Source: Roseibium algicola
GTDB taxonomy: Bacteria > Pseudomonadota > Alphaproteobacteria > Rhizobiales > Stappiaceae
DNA length: 64,000 nt
Assembly: GCF_001999245.1 (NCBI RefSeq)
Contig: NZ_CP019630.1
Span: forward strand, 4,803,001 to 4,867,000
Direction: 5' to 3'
This document shows positions 1 to 7,747 of this stretch, piece by piece. Every line of letters starts with the position of its first letter. Within the stretch, counting starts at the first letter, position 1. Made by a program: the position numbers and the translations under genes. The notes beneath the pieces are model-generated. The model made no database searches and was not told the DNA's origin. It worked only from the letters and a program-made list of their open reading frames with translations.

Positions 1-85
1 AAGCGGTAGCGTCATCCGGCAGATACAGGAAAAAGAGGTGTGTGGGCGGACAAATCCGGTTACGTCTTTTCCGGTTGTCGCAAAA

Positions 86-850
86 TCAGGGGTCGTGCCG
101 GATGAAGTGGCTGTGAGATGGCGCGCCCGGGCTAAGGGTGCCGGCGCGGTCGAATTCGCTGTCGGCATTGAAGCTGATCTTCGGCAGCGTTTCGAACCTT
201 GCGATCGTCTTCCGATGGCCTTCGATCTCGTTTTGAAGTCGCGTTTCCAGGTCTTCCCGTGCCGCCCCCTTGTGATAACCGTGAACACCGTGGACGATCC
301 TGGGAACCAGAACATCGAAACCCAGATAGCGCAGTGTGTAGGCGAGCGGCCAAAGCAGCATCTGAATGTCGCCTTCCTTGCCGTTGTGGGCACTTTCGCT
401 CGCCTTGGAGCCGGTCGTGACACAGAAGAGAACGGGCTTGTTCCTGAAATGGCCGGTATCGAAACGGTTGGAAGTGTCGTGCAGGCCGCCGTTGGCCAGC
501 ACGCGCTCGCACCAGCCCTTCAGGATGGCAGGTGGGGCGAACCACCAGACCGGAAAATGCAACACGATCCGGTCCGCCAGGCGCAGCTTCTCGACTTCTT
601 CCGTAATGACCGCGGGAAGGTTCCCGGTTTTTGAGGCAGCTTCCTGCGTTTTCAGGACGTCATAAGGTTCGGTGACGATCTCCTCTGCATAGTGCACTGC
701 GCGCTCCGCCGGATCAAAGCCAAGCTGGTAGAGGTCTGACCAAAGCACCTCATCGCCTTCAGCTCGGCACGCGGCTTCGGTTGCGCGCGCCCAGGCAGCA
801 TTGAAGGAAGTCTGAGCAGGGTGGGCGAGAACGATGAGGGTGGTGGTCAC
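86..850 (-). CDS. NAD(P)H-dependent oxidoreductase (flavodoxin-like fold, quinone reductase type)
   Basis: A 254-residue cytosolic protein of the NQO1/MdaB/KefF flavodoxin-like family, which moves two electrons from NAD(P)H through FMN or FAD to quinones or similar acceptors. The N-terminal strand followed by the loop AHPAQTSFNAAW (about residues 9-20) is the phosphate-binding start of this fold. The block FPVWWFAPPAILKGWCERVL (about 99-118) is the family's flavin-contacting segment, and a glycine-rich TTGSKASESAHNG stretch follows. The last 35 residues go beyond the usual fold and look disordered. It lies downstream of flgH on the same strand, but two strong hairpins separate them, so it is probably not part of the flagellar unit. 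The physiological acceptor cannot be read from sequence. Confidence 0.85.
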   Translation of the reverse strand: MTTTLIVLAHPAQTSFNAAWARATEAACRAEGDEVLWSDLYQLGFDPAERAVHYAEEIVTEPYDVLKTQEAASKTGNLPAVITEEVEKLRLADRIVLHFPVWWFAPPAILKGWCERVLANGGLHDTSNRFDTGHFRNKPVLFCVTTGSKASESAHNGKEGDIQMLLWPLAYTLRYLGFDVLVPRIVHGVHGYHKGAAREDLETRLQNEIEGHRKTIARFETLPKISFNADSEFDRAGTLSPGAPSHSHFIRHDP

Positions 851-930
851 GCGGTGGGGTCTTCCGGAATGAGCGACAAATCAGGTAACGGGCCACACCC
901 TAAACGGTCTTTTCCGGCCTGGAAATGAGA

Positions 931-1008
931 ACGGGCACGATGCTCGGGGAGCGAGACATCGTGCCCGTCATCAGCCGGGCCGGCGACGCTTCTAGAACGC
1001 GTCGCCGG
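931..1008 (-). terminator. Two tandem hairpins downstream of flgH
   Basis: Hairpin 1 spans 931-968: a perfect 12-base outer arm (ACGGGCACGATG with CATCGTGCCCGT) encloses a further CTCG/CGAG pairing around a GGGAG loop. Hairpin 2 spans 980-1008: CCGGCGACGC pairs with GCGTCGCCGG around a nine-base loop that includes TTCTAGAA. They lie between the stop of flgH (1040) and the oxidoreductase gene (850), both leftward. Neither has a clear U-tract, so they may be factor-assisted terminators or 3'-end stabilisers for the flgFGAH transcript. Confidence 0.6.
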
Positions 1009-1039
1009 ATTCGGCCGGGGGACTGTGAAAGGTTTGGGA

Positions 1040-1789
1040 TCAGAAGGGGAGCAGGATATCCAGCACCTGGTTGCCGACCCGTGGCTGTTGGACATCGGTA
1101 ATCTGGCCGCGGCCACCATATCCGATCCGTGCTTCGGCGATCTGCTCGCTGGCGATGCGGTTATCCGACGTAATGTCTTCAGGTCTGACGATACCGGCGA
1201 CGATCAGCTCGCGGACTTCGAAGTTCACACGAACTTCCTGACGGCCTTCGATCACCATGTTGCCGTTCGGCAGAACCTGGGTCACCACGGCGGCGACGGT
1301 GGTCTGCAGGACTTCGTTGCGGTCAACGCTGCCGTCGCCCGAGAAGCTGGAGTTGCTGTTGACGTTGGCAAGGTCGCTGGCGGCAGAACTTGCCGGCAGG
1401 AAGATGGTGTCGATTGCCGTTCCGAGTGCACCACCAACATCGGCACCGCTGGACTCAGACCGGCTCCGCTCGGTCTTGTTGTCGATCTCGGCCTGGTCGT
1501 CGATGGTGACGACGACCGTCAGGATGTCGCCAACCTGGCTGGCGCGCTGGTCCTTGAAGAAGGCGCGGCTGCCGGACTGCCACAGCGAATTCGGATTGTA
1601 ATGGGCCTGCTGCGGTTCCGGCATGGGCATCTGCACGGGCCGGTAACCCGGAGTGGTGGTCGGATCCTGAATGGCGTTCAGGGCTGGCTGCTGGCCAACA
1701 TTTGCGAGTTTGTCGGCAGTGCCGCACCCCGCGGCGAGGGCTGAAAGGGCGATGCTTGCCAGCAGTTGTCTGGGAAAGGTGCTCAGCAT
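1040..1789 (-). CDS. flgH: Flagellar L-ring protein FlgH
   Basis: A 249-residue outer-membrane lipoprotein that forms the L-ring bushing around the flagellar rod. The N-terminus is a lipoprotein signal with lipobox LAAGC, placing the lipidated cysteine at about residue 22. The family core follows: NSLWQSGSRAFFKDQRASQV, GDILTVVVTIDDQAEIDN, then a C-terminal block with NGNMVIEGRQEVRVNFE and a GYGGRGQI segment near the end. The length is normal for FlgH. The start codon directly abuts the stop codon of flgA, so the two are translationally linked in a leftward flgF-flgG-flgA-flgH unit. In many rhizobia flgI sits between flgA and flgH; it is absent here. Confidence 0.96.
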   Translation of the reverse strand: MLSTFPRQLLASIALSALAAGCGTADKLANVGQQPALNAIQDPTTTPGYRPVQMPMPEPQQAHYNPNSLWQSGSRAFFKDQRASQVGDILTVVVTIDDQAEIDNKTERSRSESSGADVGGALGTAIDTIFLPASSAASDLANVNSNSSFSGDGSVDRNEVLQTTVAAVVTQVLPNGNMVIEGRQEVRVNFEVRELIVAGIVRPEDITSDNRIASEQIAEARIGYGGRGQITDVQQPRVGNQVLDILLPF

Positions 1790-2767
1790 TTAATTTTTCT
1801 CGCTGTTCAAGCTTGCAACAATCGGATTGGCGGCGTGAACGCGTACTTGGCCGCGGGAGGTAATCGTCGCCGGCACGATACGCCGCGACTGCAGGTTCAT
1901 GACGTCGATCACGTCGCCCTTGGCGCCGGTATCCATGGCCTGGGCCCGTGAAGTCAGCTTCATGCCCGGCATGACATAGGTGACAGTGATCTTCTCACCG
2001 CGTTCGATCAGGATCGGGCGCTGGACGTCATTGCGGGACAGGGGCGAATTCGCACGCAAGGTGGTGCGGGCCTGCTTGCCGACAATGTCTTCCATTTCGG
2101 TGAGGGCACCTGCCGGTACCTTGGTGCGGGCTTCGCGAATGATGTTCAGGTCTTCTTCACGAACAATGTCGCCCCGGCGCACGGGCTGCACCAGAACCAG
2201 CACATCGACCATCTCCGTCGCAACGCCGGTCAGGGTCAGAGGCTCGGTTCCGAACTCGACTGCGACAGCTGCGTGGATGGTGAAGCGGCCGTTCGACTGG
2301 GACCATTCTACCCGGTCGATGCGGATCGGATCGTGTACCTTGGGGTCGGCGAGAACCTGATCCGGCGCCTGCAGCAAGCGGATATCCAGGCGCTCGGCAT
2401 CGATGCCGGCATTGCGGTCTGCCAGAGCCTTGCGGGCAAGGCCGGCAAGCTGGTCCCGGTTCAGCCTTGTTGCCCCGCGAAAGACGACGACGGTTCGCAG
2501 GCCATCGGTGCTGGCCGTCTCGAGGCCGGCCGCGCGAGCGCGTTCGGCGACGACATCCGCAGGCACATTGCCGGAGGTACCCATGTCCGGTGAACGGAAC
2601 AGCGGCTTGGACGCCAGCAGTCCGGCATTGGAATAGAAGTCGCCTACCGTCACGATGTCCGACAGGGTCATGACCTGCGACCGGAGCACGGGTTTTTCGT
2701 CCGCCAGGGCAGGCAGGGACAGCAAGCCCGCCAGCAGCAACCCGACTTTCAGCAGATGTCTCATCAT
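1790..2767 (-). CDS. flgA: Flagellar P-ring assembly chaperone FlgA
   Basis: A 325-residue exported protein needed to assemble the FlgI P-ring in the periplasm. It has a Sec signal peptide ending near LLSLPALA (cleavage at about residue 22). The C-terminal half carries the SAF/FlgA module: VLVQPVRRGDIVREEDL, then DIVGKQARTTLRANSPLSRNDVQ, and the closing TSRAQAMDTGAKGDVIDVMN segment. It is longer than the classical enterobacterial protein because of an extra N-terminal domain, a form common in alphaproteobacteria. It is 17 bases downstream of flgG and ends directly against flgH. Its partner flgI is not in this window. Confidence 0.94.
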   Translation of the reverse strand: MMRHLLKVGLLLAGLLSLPALADEKPVLRSQVMTLSDIVTVGDFYSNAGLLASKPLFRSPDMGTSGNVPADVVAERARAAGLETASTDGLRTVVVFRGATRLNRDQLAGLARKALADRNAGIDAERLDIRLLQAPDQVLADPKVHDPIRIDRVEWSQSNGRFTIHAAVAVEFGTEPLTLTGVATEMVDVLVLVQPVRRGDIVREEDLNIIREARTKVPAGALTEMEDIVGKQARTTLRANSPLSRNDVQRPILIERGEKITVTYVMPGMKLTSRAQAMDTGAKGDVIDVMNLQSRRIVPATITSRGQVRVHAANPIVASLNSEKN

Positions 2768-2784
2768 CGTCTCAAGCCTCGGTC

Positions 2785-3567
2785 TTAGCGGAGGTTCGTG
2801 GTGGTGGAATACATCTCGTCGGCTGCCTGGATGATCTGTGAGTTCATCTCATAGGCGCGCTGTGCGGAAATCAGGTCGGCGATTTCCGTGACTGCATCCA
2901 CGTTGGCCATTTCAAGAAAATACTGCTGCACCGTGCCGTAGCTCTCGTCGCCCGGATTGCTGGTATCGGGTGCGCCGCTGGCGTCTGTCTCCAGGTAGAG
3001 GTTGTCGCCAATGGCTTCGAGACCAGCCTTGTTGACGAAACGGGCAAGCTGGATCTGGCCGAGCTGAACAGTATTGCCACCCTGGTCGACGCCCTGAACG
3101 ACACCGGTGTTGGAAATGGTAACGTCCTTGACCGTTTGCGGAATGGTGATGCCCGGATTGACGGAATAGCCGTCGATGGTCACCAGCTGCCCGTTGGCAT
3201 CGCGCTCGAAGGAACCGTCACGGGTATAGGCCGTGGTTCCGTCCGGCATGTCGATCTGGAAGAAGCCTTCGCCGCGGATGGCCAGATCCAGTTCCTTGCC
3301 GGTTTGCTCAAGAGAGCCCTGGGACATGATGCGGCCGGTGGCTGCGATCTTCACGCCGGAACCGATCTGGATACCGGTCGGGACGATGGTGCCGGAATCC
3401 GATGTTTCCGTGCCCATGCGACGCAGGTTCTGGTAGAGCAGGTCCTGAAAGTCGGCCCGCTGCTTCTTGAAGCCTGTCGTGCGCATGTTGGCGACGTTGT
3501 TCGAAATGACTTCGACGTTCAGTTCCTGGGCCTTCATGCCAGTTGCGGCGATATGAAGTGCTTTCAT
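2785..3567 (-). CDS. flgG: Flagellar distal rod protein FlgG
   Basis: A 260-residue rod protein that forms the distal rod of the basal body after secretion by the flagellar type III system. The N-terminal rod signature (residues 11-35, with NVEVISNNVANMRTTGFK) and the C-terminal block with NSQIIQAADEMYSTTTNLR are both clear. The central GEGFFQIDMPDGTTAYTRDG motif is typical of FlgG/FlgF. The length is canonical for FlgG. It is second in the leftward unit, 22 bases after flgF. It has no cleaved signal, as expected for a type III substrate. Confidence 0.97.
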   Translation of the reverse strand: MKALHIAATGMKAQELNVEVISNNVANMRTTGFKKQRADFQDLLYQNLRRMGTETSDSGTIVPTGIQIGSGVKIAATGRIMSQGSLEQTGKELDLAIRGEGFFQIDMPDGTTAYTRDGSFERDANGQLVTIDGYSVNPGITIPQTVKDVTISNTGVVQGVDQGGNTVQLGQIQLARFVNKAGLEAIGDNLYLETDASGAPDTSNPGDESYGTVQQYFLEMANVDAVTEIADLISAQRAYEMNSQIIQAADEMYSTTTNLR

Positions 3568-3589
3568 GGTAGTGATCCCTTAAAGGCGC

Positions 3590-4330
3590 TTAGGCCTGAA
3601 TCTTGCCGAGAGTGGAGATCGCCTGCCGGCGCAACTCATCCAGGTCTTTCACGATCTTGGAAGTGGAGTCGTAGGCGCGCGTCACTTCGATGAGGCGCGT
3701 GACTTCCGTGATGCCGTAGACGTTGGAGCCTTCGACGGCGCCCTGCACCATGCGGACTTCCTGGGCCGGTATCGGGTTATCAGCCTTGAACATCGTGTTG
3801 CCGATCTTCTCCATCGTCCGAACGTCTTCGAAGTCGACGACCTTGATGCGGCCGCGAATGCCCAGACGGGTTGAGATCGTGCCGTCCTGGGCAATCTCGA
3901 CGCGGCCATCCTGATCGTTGAAGGAGATCGGACCCTGGTCGGTCATGACAGGGCTGCCGTCTGCCGAGATCAGCTGGCCGGTCGAGTCGAGCCTGAACGC
4001 GCCGCTGCGCGTATAGGCTTCGGTACCGTCCGGCATCTGGACCGCGAAAAAACCATCACTGTTGAGGGACAGGTCGAATTCGTTACCCGTCATCTTGATC
4101 GGGCCATGCGTGAAGTCGGTCCGTGTCGTGAACATGTCGACATAGGAAATGGCGCGGTCCTGCGGCTCAAAAGCCGAGCCGTCTGCCACCGGCATGACGT
4201 ATTCCGAAAAATGCAGATTCTGCGACTTGAACCCGGACGTATTGATGTTCGCCATGTTGTTGGCGATCACATCCAGATGGTTCCGCAGGATCGATTGCCT
4301 TGATAAGGCAACTAGTTGAGCGTTCTCCAT
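3590..4330 (-). CDS. flgF: Flagellar proximal rod protein FlgF
   Basis: A 246-residue proximal rod protein, paralogous to FlgG. It has the N-terminal LDVIANNMANINTSGFKSQ rod motif, the central NSDGFFAVQMPDGTEAYTRSG block and a C-terminal helix starting near EVTRAYDSTSKIVKDLDE. It is the first gene of the leftward flgFGAH unit and is transcribed away from fliL. The 282-base divergent spacer holds several CtrA-like half-sites (4529-4572) that could control both directions. Its separation from flgB/flgC, which lie about 13 kb away, is an alphaproteobacterial arrangement. Confidence 0.95.
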   Translation of the reverse strand: MENAQLVALSRQSILRNHLDVIANNMANINTSGFKSQNLHFSEYVMPVADGSAFEPQDRAISYVDMFTTRTDFTHGPIKMTGNEFDLSLNSDGFFAVQMPDGTEAYTRSGAFRLDSTGQLISADGSPVMTDQGPISFNDQDGRVEIAQDGTISTRLGIRGRIKVVDFEDVRTMEKIGNTMFKADNPIPAQEVRMVQGAVEGSNVYGITEVTRLIEVTRAYDSTSKIVKDLDELRRQAISTLGKIQA

Positions 4331-4528
4331 AGTGAACGGTTCCCTTCGTGCTCCCCGAGTAAGCCGGCCGATCTCCCCAGATCCGCTGGCTCGTTAAGGT
4401 TAATGCACGAGGCGTGCCAGTTTTTAAATCCTTGGGAAATCTGGGTAAAAATCAAAAGGGGCGGGTGCACGCGGCAAGAGATTCCGGCAGAAGTTAACCA
4501 CTTGGCAATTTTTGCCCGGTGACTCGCG

Positions 4529-4572
4529 TTAATGGCTCGGTAACCATTCGTTAACCATTAACTCTTTAGTAA
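4529..4572 (+). promoter_or_regulatory. Array of CtrA-like half-sites in the flgF/fliL divergent promoter
   Basis: The CtrA consensus is TTAA-N7-TTAAC. Here TTAA (4529-4532) is followed after 7 bases by GTAAC (4540-4544). That GTAA is followed after 7 bases by TTAAC (4551-4555). A further TTAA (4558-4561) is followed after 7 bases by GTAA (4569-4572). This gives three overlapping or adjacent near-consensus sites with an 11-base period, 40-85 bases before the fliL start. Each site has one mismatch in the core halves. The remaining spacer (4331-4528) shows no gene. Confidence 0.55.
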
Positions 4573-4612
4573 TAAATAAGCGCGCGCGAGCGCCTGCAGA
4601 TCGGAGTGCGGA

Positions 4613-5125
4613 ATGACAGACGAAAACGCCGCAGCCGGAGAAGACGGCGAGGATGGAGCTGAAGCTGGTGGCGGTGGCCGCAAGAAGAAGCTTATCCTGT
4701 TCGGCGGCATCGGTCTGGTGGTTTTGCTCGCCGCGGGTGGGGCGGCCTATTATTTCCTGATGGGATTGAGTGCTCCGGCACCGGTTCCCGGAGAGACGGA
4801 AGCGCCGCAGGAAGTGCAAAAGCCGGTGGTCTTCTATGACCTTCCGGAAATGACGGTGAATTTGGCGACGGAAGGGCGCACGACCTATCTGAAGGTCAGG
4901 ATTGCCCTGGAAGTCGAGAACCGTGCGATGATCGATCAGATCCAGCCGTATCTGCCGCGCATCCTGGATGCGTTTCAGATCTATCTGCGCGAGCTTCGCC
5001 CTGCGGACCTGGAAGGGTCTGCCGGTTTGTTCCGCCTGAAGGAAGAATTGCTCAGACGGATCAATCTGTCGGTTTATCCGGCGAAAGTTGAAGGGGTGCT
5101 GTTCAAGGAAATCCTTGTCCAGTGA
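4613..5125 (+). CDS. fliL: Flagellar basal body-associated protein FliL
   Basis: A 170-residue single-pass inner-membrane protein around the stator that supports torque and motor stability. A short acidic, glycine-rich cytoplasmic tail and a KKK stop precede one membrane segment (about residues 26-49). The periplasmic domain holds the FliL core: FYDLPEMTVNLATEGRTTYL, the VRIALEVEN strand and a C-terminal helix leading to VEGVLFKEILVQ. A GGAG ribosome-binding site lies 7 bases before the ATG. It starts the rightward unit and is 8 bases upstream of fliM. Confidence 0.95.
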   Translation: MTDENAAAGEDGEDGAEAGGGGRKKKLILFGGIGLVVLLAAGGAAYYFLMGLSAPAPVPGETEAPQEVQKPVVFYDLPEMTVNLATEGRTTYLKVRIALEVENRAMIDQIQPYLPRILDAFQIYLRELRPADLEGSAGLFRLKEELLRRINLSVYPAKVEGVLFKEILVQ

Positions 5126-5133
5126 CTTTGTGA

Positions 5134-6372
5134 ATGGCTGATATCGACGACGATGACGACCTGTCCGAAGAGGACATGGCCGATGCCTGGGGCGCCGCTC
5201 TTGCAGAGCAGGGTGCTGGCAGCGACGACGACGAAGATCTCGCCGCGGCGTGGGGTGCTGCTCTAGAGGAGCAGGGCGCCGGCAGTTCCGACGATATGGC
5301 GGCCCAGTGGGCAGCCATGATCGACGACAGCGAACCGGACCTTGAAAATGCCACGCGCGGTGCTGACCGTGTCCTGAACCAGGAAGAAATCGACAACCTC
5401 CTCGGCTTCAACATCGAGGACACGATTGCTGGTGACCAGAGCGGCATCCGCGCGCTGATCAACTCGGCAATGGTATCCTACGAGCGTCTGCCGATGCTCG
5501 AAATCGTGTTCGACCGTCTCGTGCGTCTGACGACCACGTCCTTGCGCAACTTCACGTCCGACAACGTGGAAGTGTCGCTCGATTCCATCAGCTCGGTTCG
5601 TTTCGGCGACTACCTGAATTCCATCCCGCTGCCGGCCATTCTCGGTGTCTTCAAGGCCGAGGAATGGGACGGGTTTGGTCTGATCACCGTTGAATCCAGC
5701 CTGATCTATTCGATTATCGACGTGCTTCTTGGTGGAGGTCGGGGGACATCGGCCGTGCGCGTCGAGGGCCGGCCCTACACCACGATCGAGACCGGTCTGG
5801 TCCAGCAGATGGTGGCGCTGATCCTTCAGGATGCCGAGCACGCCTTCGCGCCGCTTTCTCCGGTCCATTTCAACCTGGAACGTCTTGAGACGAACCCGCG
5901 CTTTGCCGCGATTTCCCGGCCCGCAAACGCCGCCATTCTCGTCGAGCTCAGAATCGACATGGAAGACCGGGGCGGGTCCGTCGAAATCATGATGCCCTAT
6001 GCAACGCTGGAGCCGATCCGCGATCTGCTTCTGCAGATGTTCATGGGGGAAAAATTCGGCCGGGATCCGATCTGGGAAGGCCATTTGGCGACCGAAATTC
6101 ATGCCGCGGAAGTCGAGGTCGATGCGGTTCTTTACGAGACCTATCTGCCGCTCGGACGGGTGCTCAGTCTCGATGTCGGCCAGACGCTCGTCTTCGACAA
6201 GGAACCGACCGATCCGGTGATGATCAAATGCGGCAACATTCCACTGACCGAGGGAACGCTCGGCAAGGTGGAGGATTCCATTGCCATCCGTGTCGCAAAG
6301 AATTTGCGCAAGCCAAAAATGACGCTGGCCGCCTTCGAGCGCGCCATGCAAAGCGAAATGGGGGACCAATGA
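5134..6372 (+). CDS. fliM: Flagellar motor switch protein FliM with a repeated acidic N-terminal extension
   Basis: A 412-residue C-ring protein that receives CheY-P and sets motor direction. The N-terminal LNQEEIDNLLGF peptide, usually at residue 1-15 and used to bind CheY-P, is at about residues 81-92. It is preceded by about 80 acidic residues with three related units, each D-[LM]-A-x2-W-x-A-x-[LM], with tryptophans at 19, 40 and 59. The middle domain begins near SAMVSYERLPMLEIVFDRL, and the C-terminal SpoA/FliN-like domain includes LPLGRVLSLDVGQTLVFDKE. It starts 8 bases after fliL, and its stop overlaps the start of the next gene (ATGA). Confidence 0.95.
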   Translation: MADIDDDDDLSEEDMADAWGAALAEQGAGSDDDEDLAAAWGAALEEQGAGSSDDMAAQWAAMIDDSEPDLENATRGADRVLNQEEIDNLLGFNIEDTIAGDQSGIRALINSAMVSYERLPMLEIVFDRLVRLTTTSLRNFTSDNVEVSLDSISSVRFGDYLNSIPLPAILGVFKAEEWDGFGLITVESSLIYSIIDVLLGGGRGTSAVRVEGRPYTTIETGLVQQMVALILQDAEHAFAPLSPVHFNLERLETNPRFAAISRPANAAILVELRIDMEDRGGSVEIMMPYATLEPIRDLLLQMFMGEKFGRDPIWEGHLATEIHAAEVEVDAVLYETYLPLGRVLSLDVGQTLVFDKEPTDPVMIKCGNIPLTEGTLGKVEDSIAIRVAKNLRKPKMTLAAFERAMQSEMGDQ

Positions 6373-6926
6373 GCACTTTGCCACTCGGAATGATCATTGA
6401 AGGACTGGTCGCGGTTCTTCTGGTGATTACCATCGGCTACTGCTTCACGCTGAACCGCCGTCTGCAGCGCTTGCGGGCCGACGAAGAAGTGCTGCGTGCA
6501 ACCATTTCGGAGCTCATGACGGCCACGGAAATTGCCGAGCGTGCCATCCTCGGTCTGAAGACGACCGCGGCAGAGGCTGACAAGACACTTGGCAGCCGTC
6601 TTAAGCAAGCGGAAACCATGTCTCACACTCTTGCCGAACAAGTCGGCGAAGGTGAGATAGTATTCACGAGGATTTCGCAGATTGCGGAGGCGGCCCGTTC
6701 GGCTGCGCCGCAGCGCGAGGCGGTGACGAGGAGCGATCCTTATGCGGCTCAGCCGCAACCGGAACCGCAACAATACGCGCAACAGGCTGCAGGCTATGGC
6801 CAGGCAGCTCCGGCCGTGGAGCCGGAGCGCCGCAGGAGCAGCCGGGCTTCCGACATTCGCAGTGCTGCGGCGGAAGCAACTGCGCGGCTGGAACAATTCC
6901 GTAAACGGAACGGTGCCGCTGCATGA
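6369..6926 (+). CDS. DUF6468 membrane protein (PflI-like)
   Basis: A 185-residue protein with one N-terminal membrane segment (about residues 6-26) followed by a basic and coiled-coil cytoplasmic region (NRRLQRLRADEEVLRATISEL) and a Gln/Pro/Ala-rich tail. I chose the ATG at 6369 because it overlaps the fliM stop as ATGA and puts the membrane segment at the N-terminus; a longer reading would enter fliM. The family (DUF6468) occurs next to fliM in alphaproteobacteria. The Caulobacter member, PflI, is linked to flagellar positioning. The next gene overlaps its end by four bases. The assignment is by position and topology; the role is inferred. Confidence 0.75.
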   Translation: MSTLPLGMIIEGLVAVLLVITIGYCFTLNRRLQRLRADEEVLRATISELMTATEIAERAILGLKTTAAEADKTLGSRLKQAETMSHTLAEQVGEGEIVFTRISQIAEAARSAAPQREAVTRSDPYAAQPQPEPQQYAQQAAGYGQAAPAVEPERRRSSRASDIRSAAAEATARLEQFRKRNGAAA

Positions 6927-7654
6927 ACTTGAGACTGCTGCCTTTGTTGGGTGTTTCGGCAAGCGCTCTGCTGGCCCTGAAGCTGCTTGGCTTCGCGCTG
7001 GGCCCGCAAAGCGGCAACCTGCCCATCAATGGCGCAGTCGCACAGGAAACGCCGGGGGCTGACGGCGGTGACATGGCTGATCCAACGGCTGAAATGGCCG
7101 CGGATGGTCCGCCGCCGCCACCACCGCCCGGGGGCGGGCTGCCCGATCAGCCGGTGCTTCCGGACAGTCTTGAAATCGGTGGTTCGGCCGCGGAGCGCGC
7201 TGTTCTGGAAAGTCTTGGCAGACGGCGCGAGTCGCTGCAGGAGCATGAAGGCCAGCTGGACCTGCGAGAAAAGCTTTTGCAGGCCACCGAAGAGCGCATT
7301 CAAAAGCGCGTTGATGAACTGAAGAAGCTCGAAGAGCGCATTGAGGCAGCTGTCGGACAGAAGCAGGAGCAGGAAGAAAGCGAAATTGCCGGCCTCGTGA
7401 CCATGTACGAAAGCATGAAGCCGAAAGATGCCGCCCGGATCTTCGACCGCTTGAGCCTGCCGGTCCTTTTGAAGGTGGTGCGCCAGATGAAACCTCGAAA
7501 GATGGCAGATATCCTCGGGAAAATGGATCCCGAAGCGGCCGAGCGCATGACAGTGGCAATCGCGAACGCCTCTCCGTTGCCCTCAGCGGACACAAAACCG
7601 GTGCAGGCACAGGCGCAAGCGCCGGAGGCCTTGCCGAAAATTCCGTCAAACTGA
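6923..7654 (+). CDS. MotE-like flagellar protein (MgtE N-terminal domain)
   Basis: A 243-residue exported or membrane-anchored protein. It has an N-terminal hydrophobic segment (about 5-25), a Pro-rich linker (PPPPPPPGGGLP near 57-68), and a charged coiled coil (about 90-150). The C-terminal helical domain reads YESMKPKDAARIFDRL, then VLLKVVRQMKPRKMADILGKM and DPEAAERMT; this is the MgtE N-terminal/MotE signature. In Sinorhizobium, MotE is a periplasmic chaperone for the stator-associated protein MotC. It overlaps the DUF6468 gene by four bases, so coupled translation is likely. Family membership is solid; the exact partner here is inferred. Confidence 0.8.
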   Translation: MNLRLLPLLGVSASALLALKLLGFALGPQSGNLPINGAVAQETPGADGGDMADPTAEMAADGPPPPPPPGGGLPDQPVLPDSLEIGGSAAERAVLESLGRRRESLQEHEGQLDLREKLLQATEERIQKRVDELKKLEERIEAAVGQKQEQEESEIAGLVTMYESMKPKDAARIFDRLSLPVLLKVVRQMKPRKMADILGKMDPEAAERMTVAIANASPLPSADTKPVQAQAQAPEALPKIPSN

Positions 7655-7747
7655 CCGAGAAGACCGGATTTCGGCGTATCGCGTAAGGGCACGTTAACAA
7701 GACCTGACTAACAATAGTGTGTTGGCGTCATCCGAGGACAGAACATC

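Noticed and set aside
1..85. Possible partial gene at the left edge
   Set aside because: No family signal or ribosome-binding site is seen in 85 bases, so nothing can be supported.
4502..4517. A sigma-54-like TGGCA...TTGC element upstream of fliL
   Set aside because: The GG and GC elements are two bases closer than the required spacing, and CtrA-type sites explain the promoter better.
5263..6384. A 373-residue reverse frame across fliM
   Set aside because: It is a shadow of the conserved FliM gene with no family similarity.
7690..7720. A CtrA box before the giant periplasmic gene (TTAAC...CTAAC)
   Set aside because: The spacer between half-sites is 10 or more bases, not 7.
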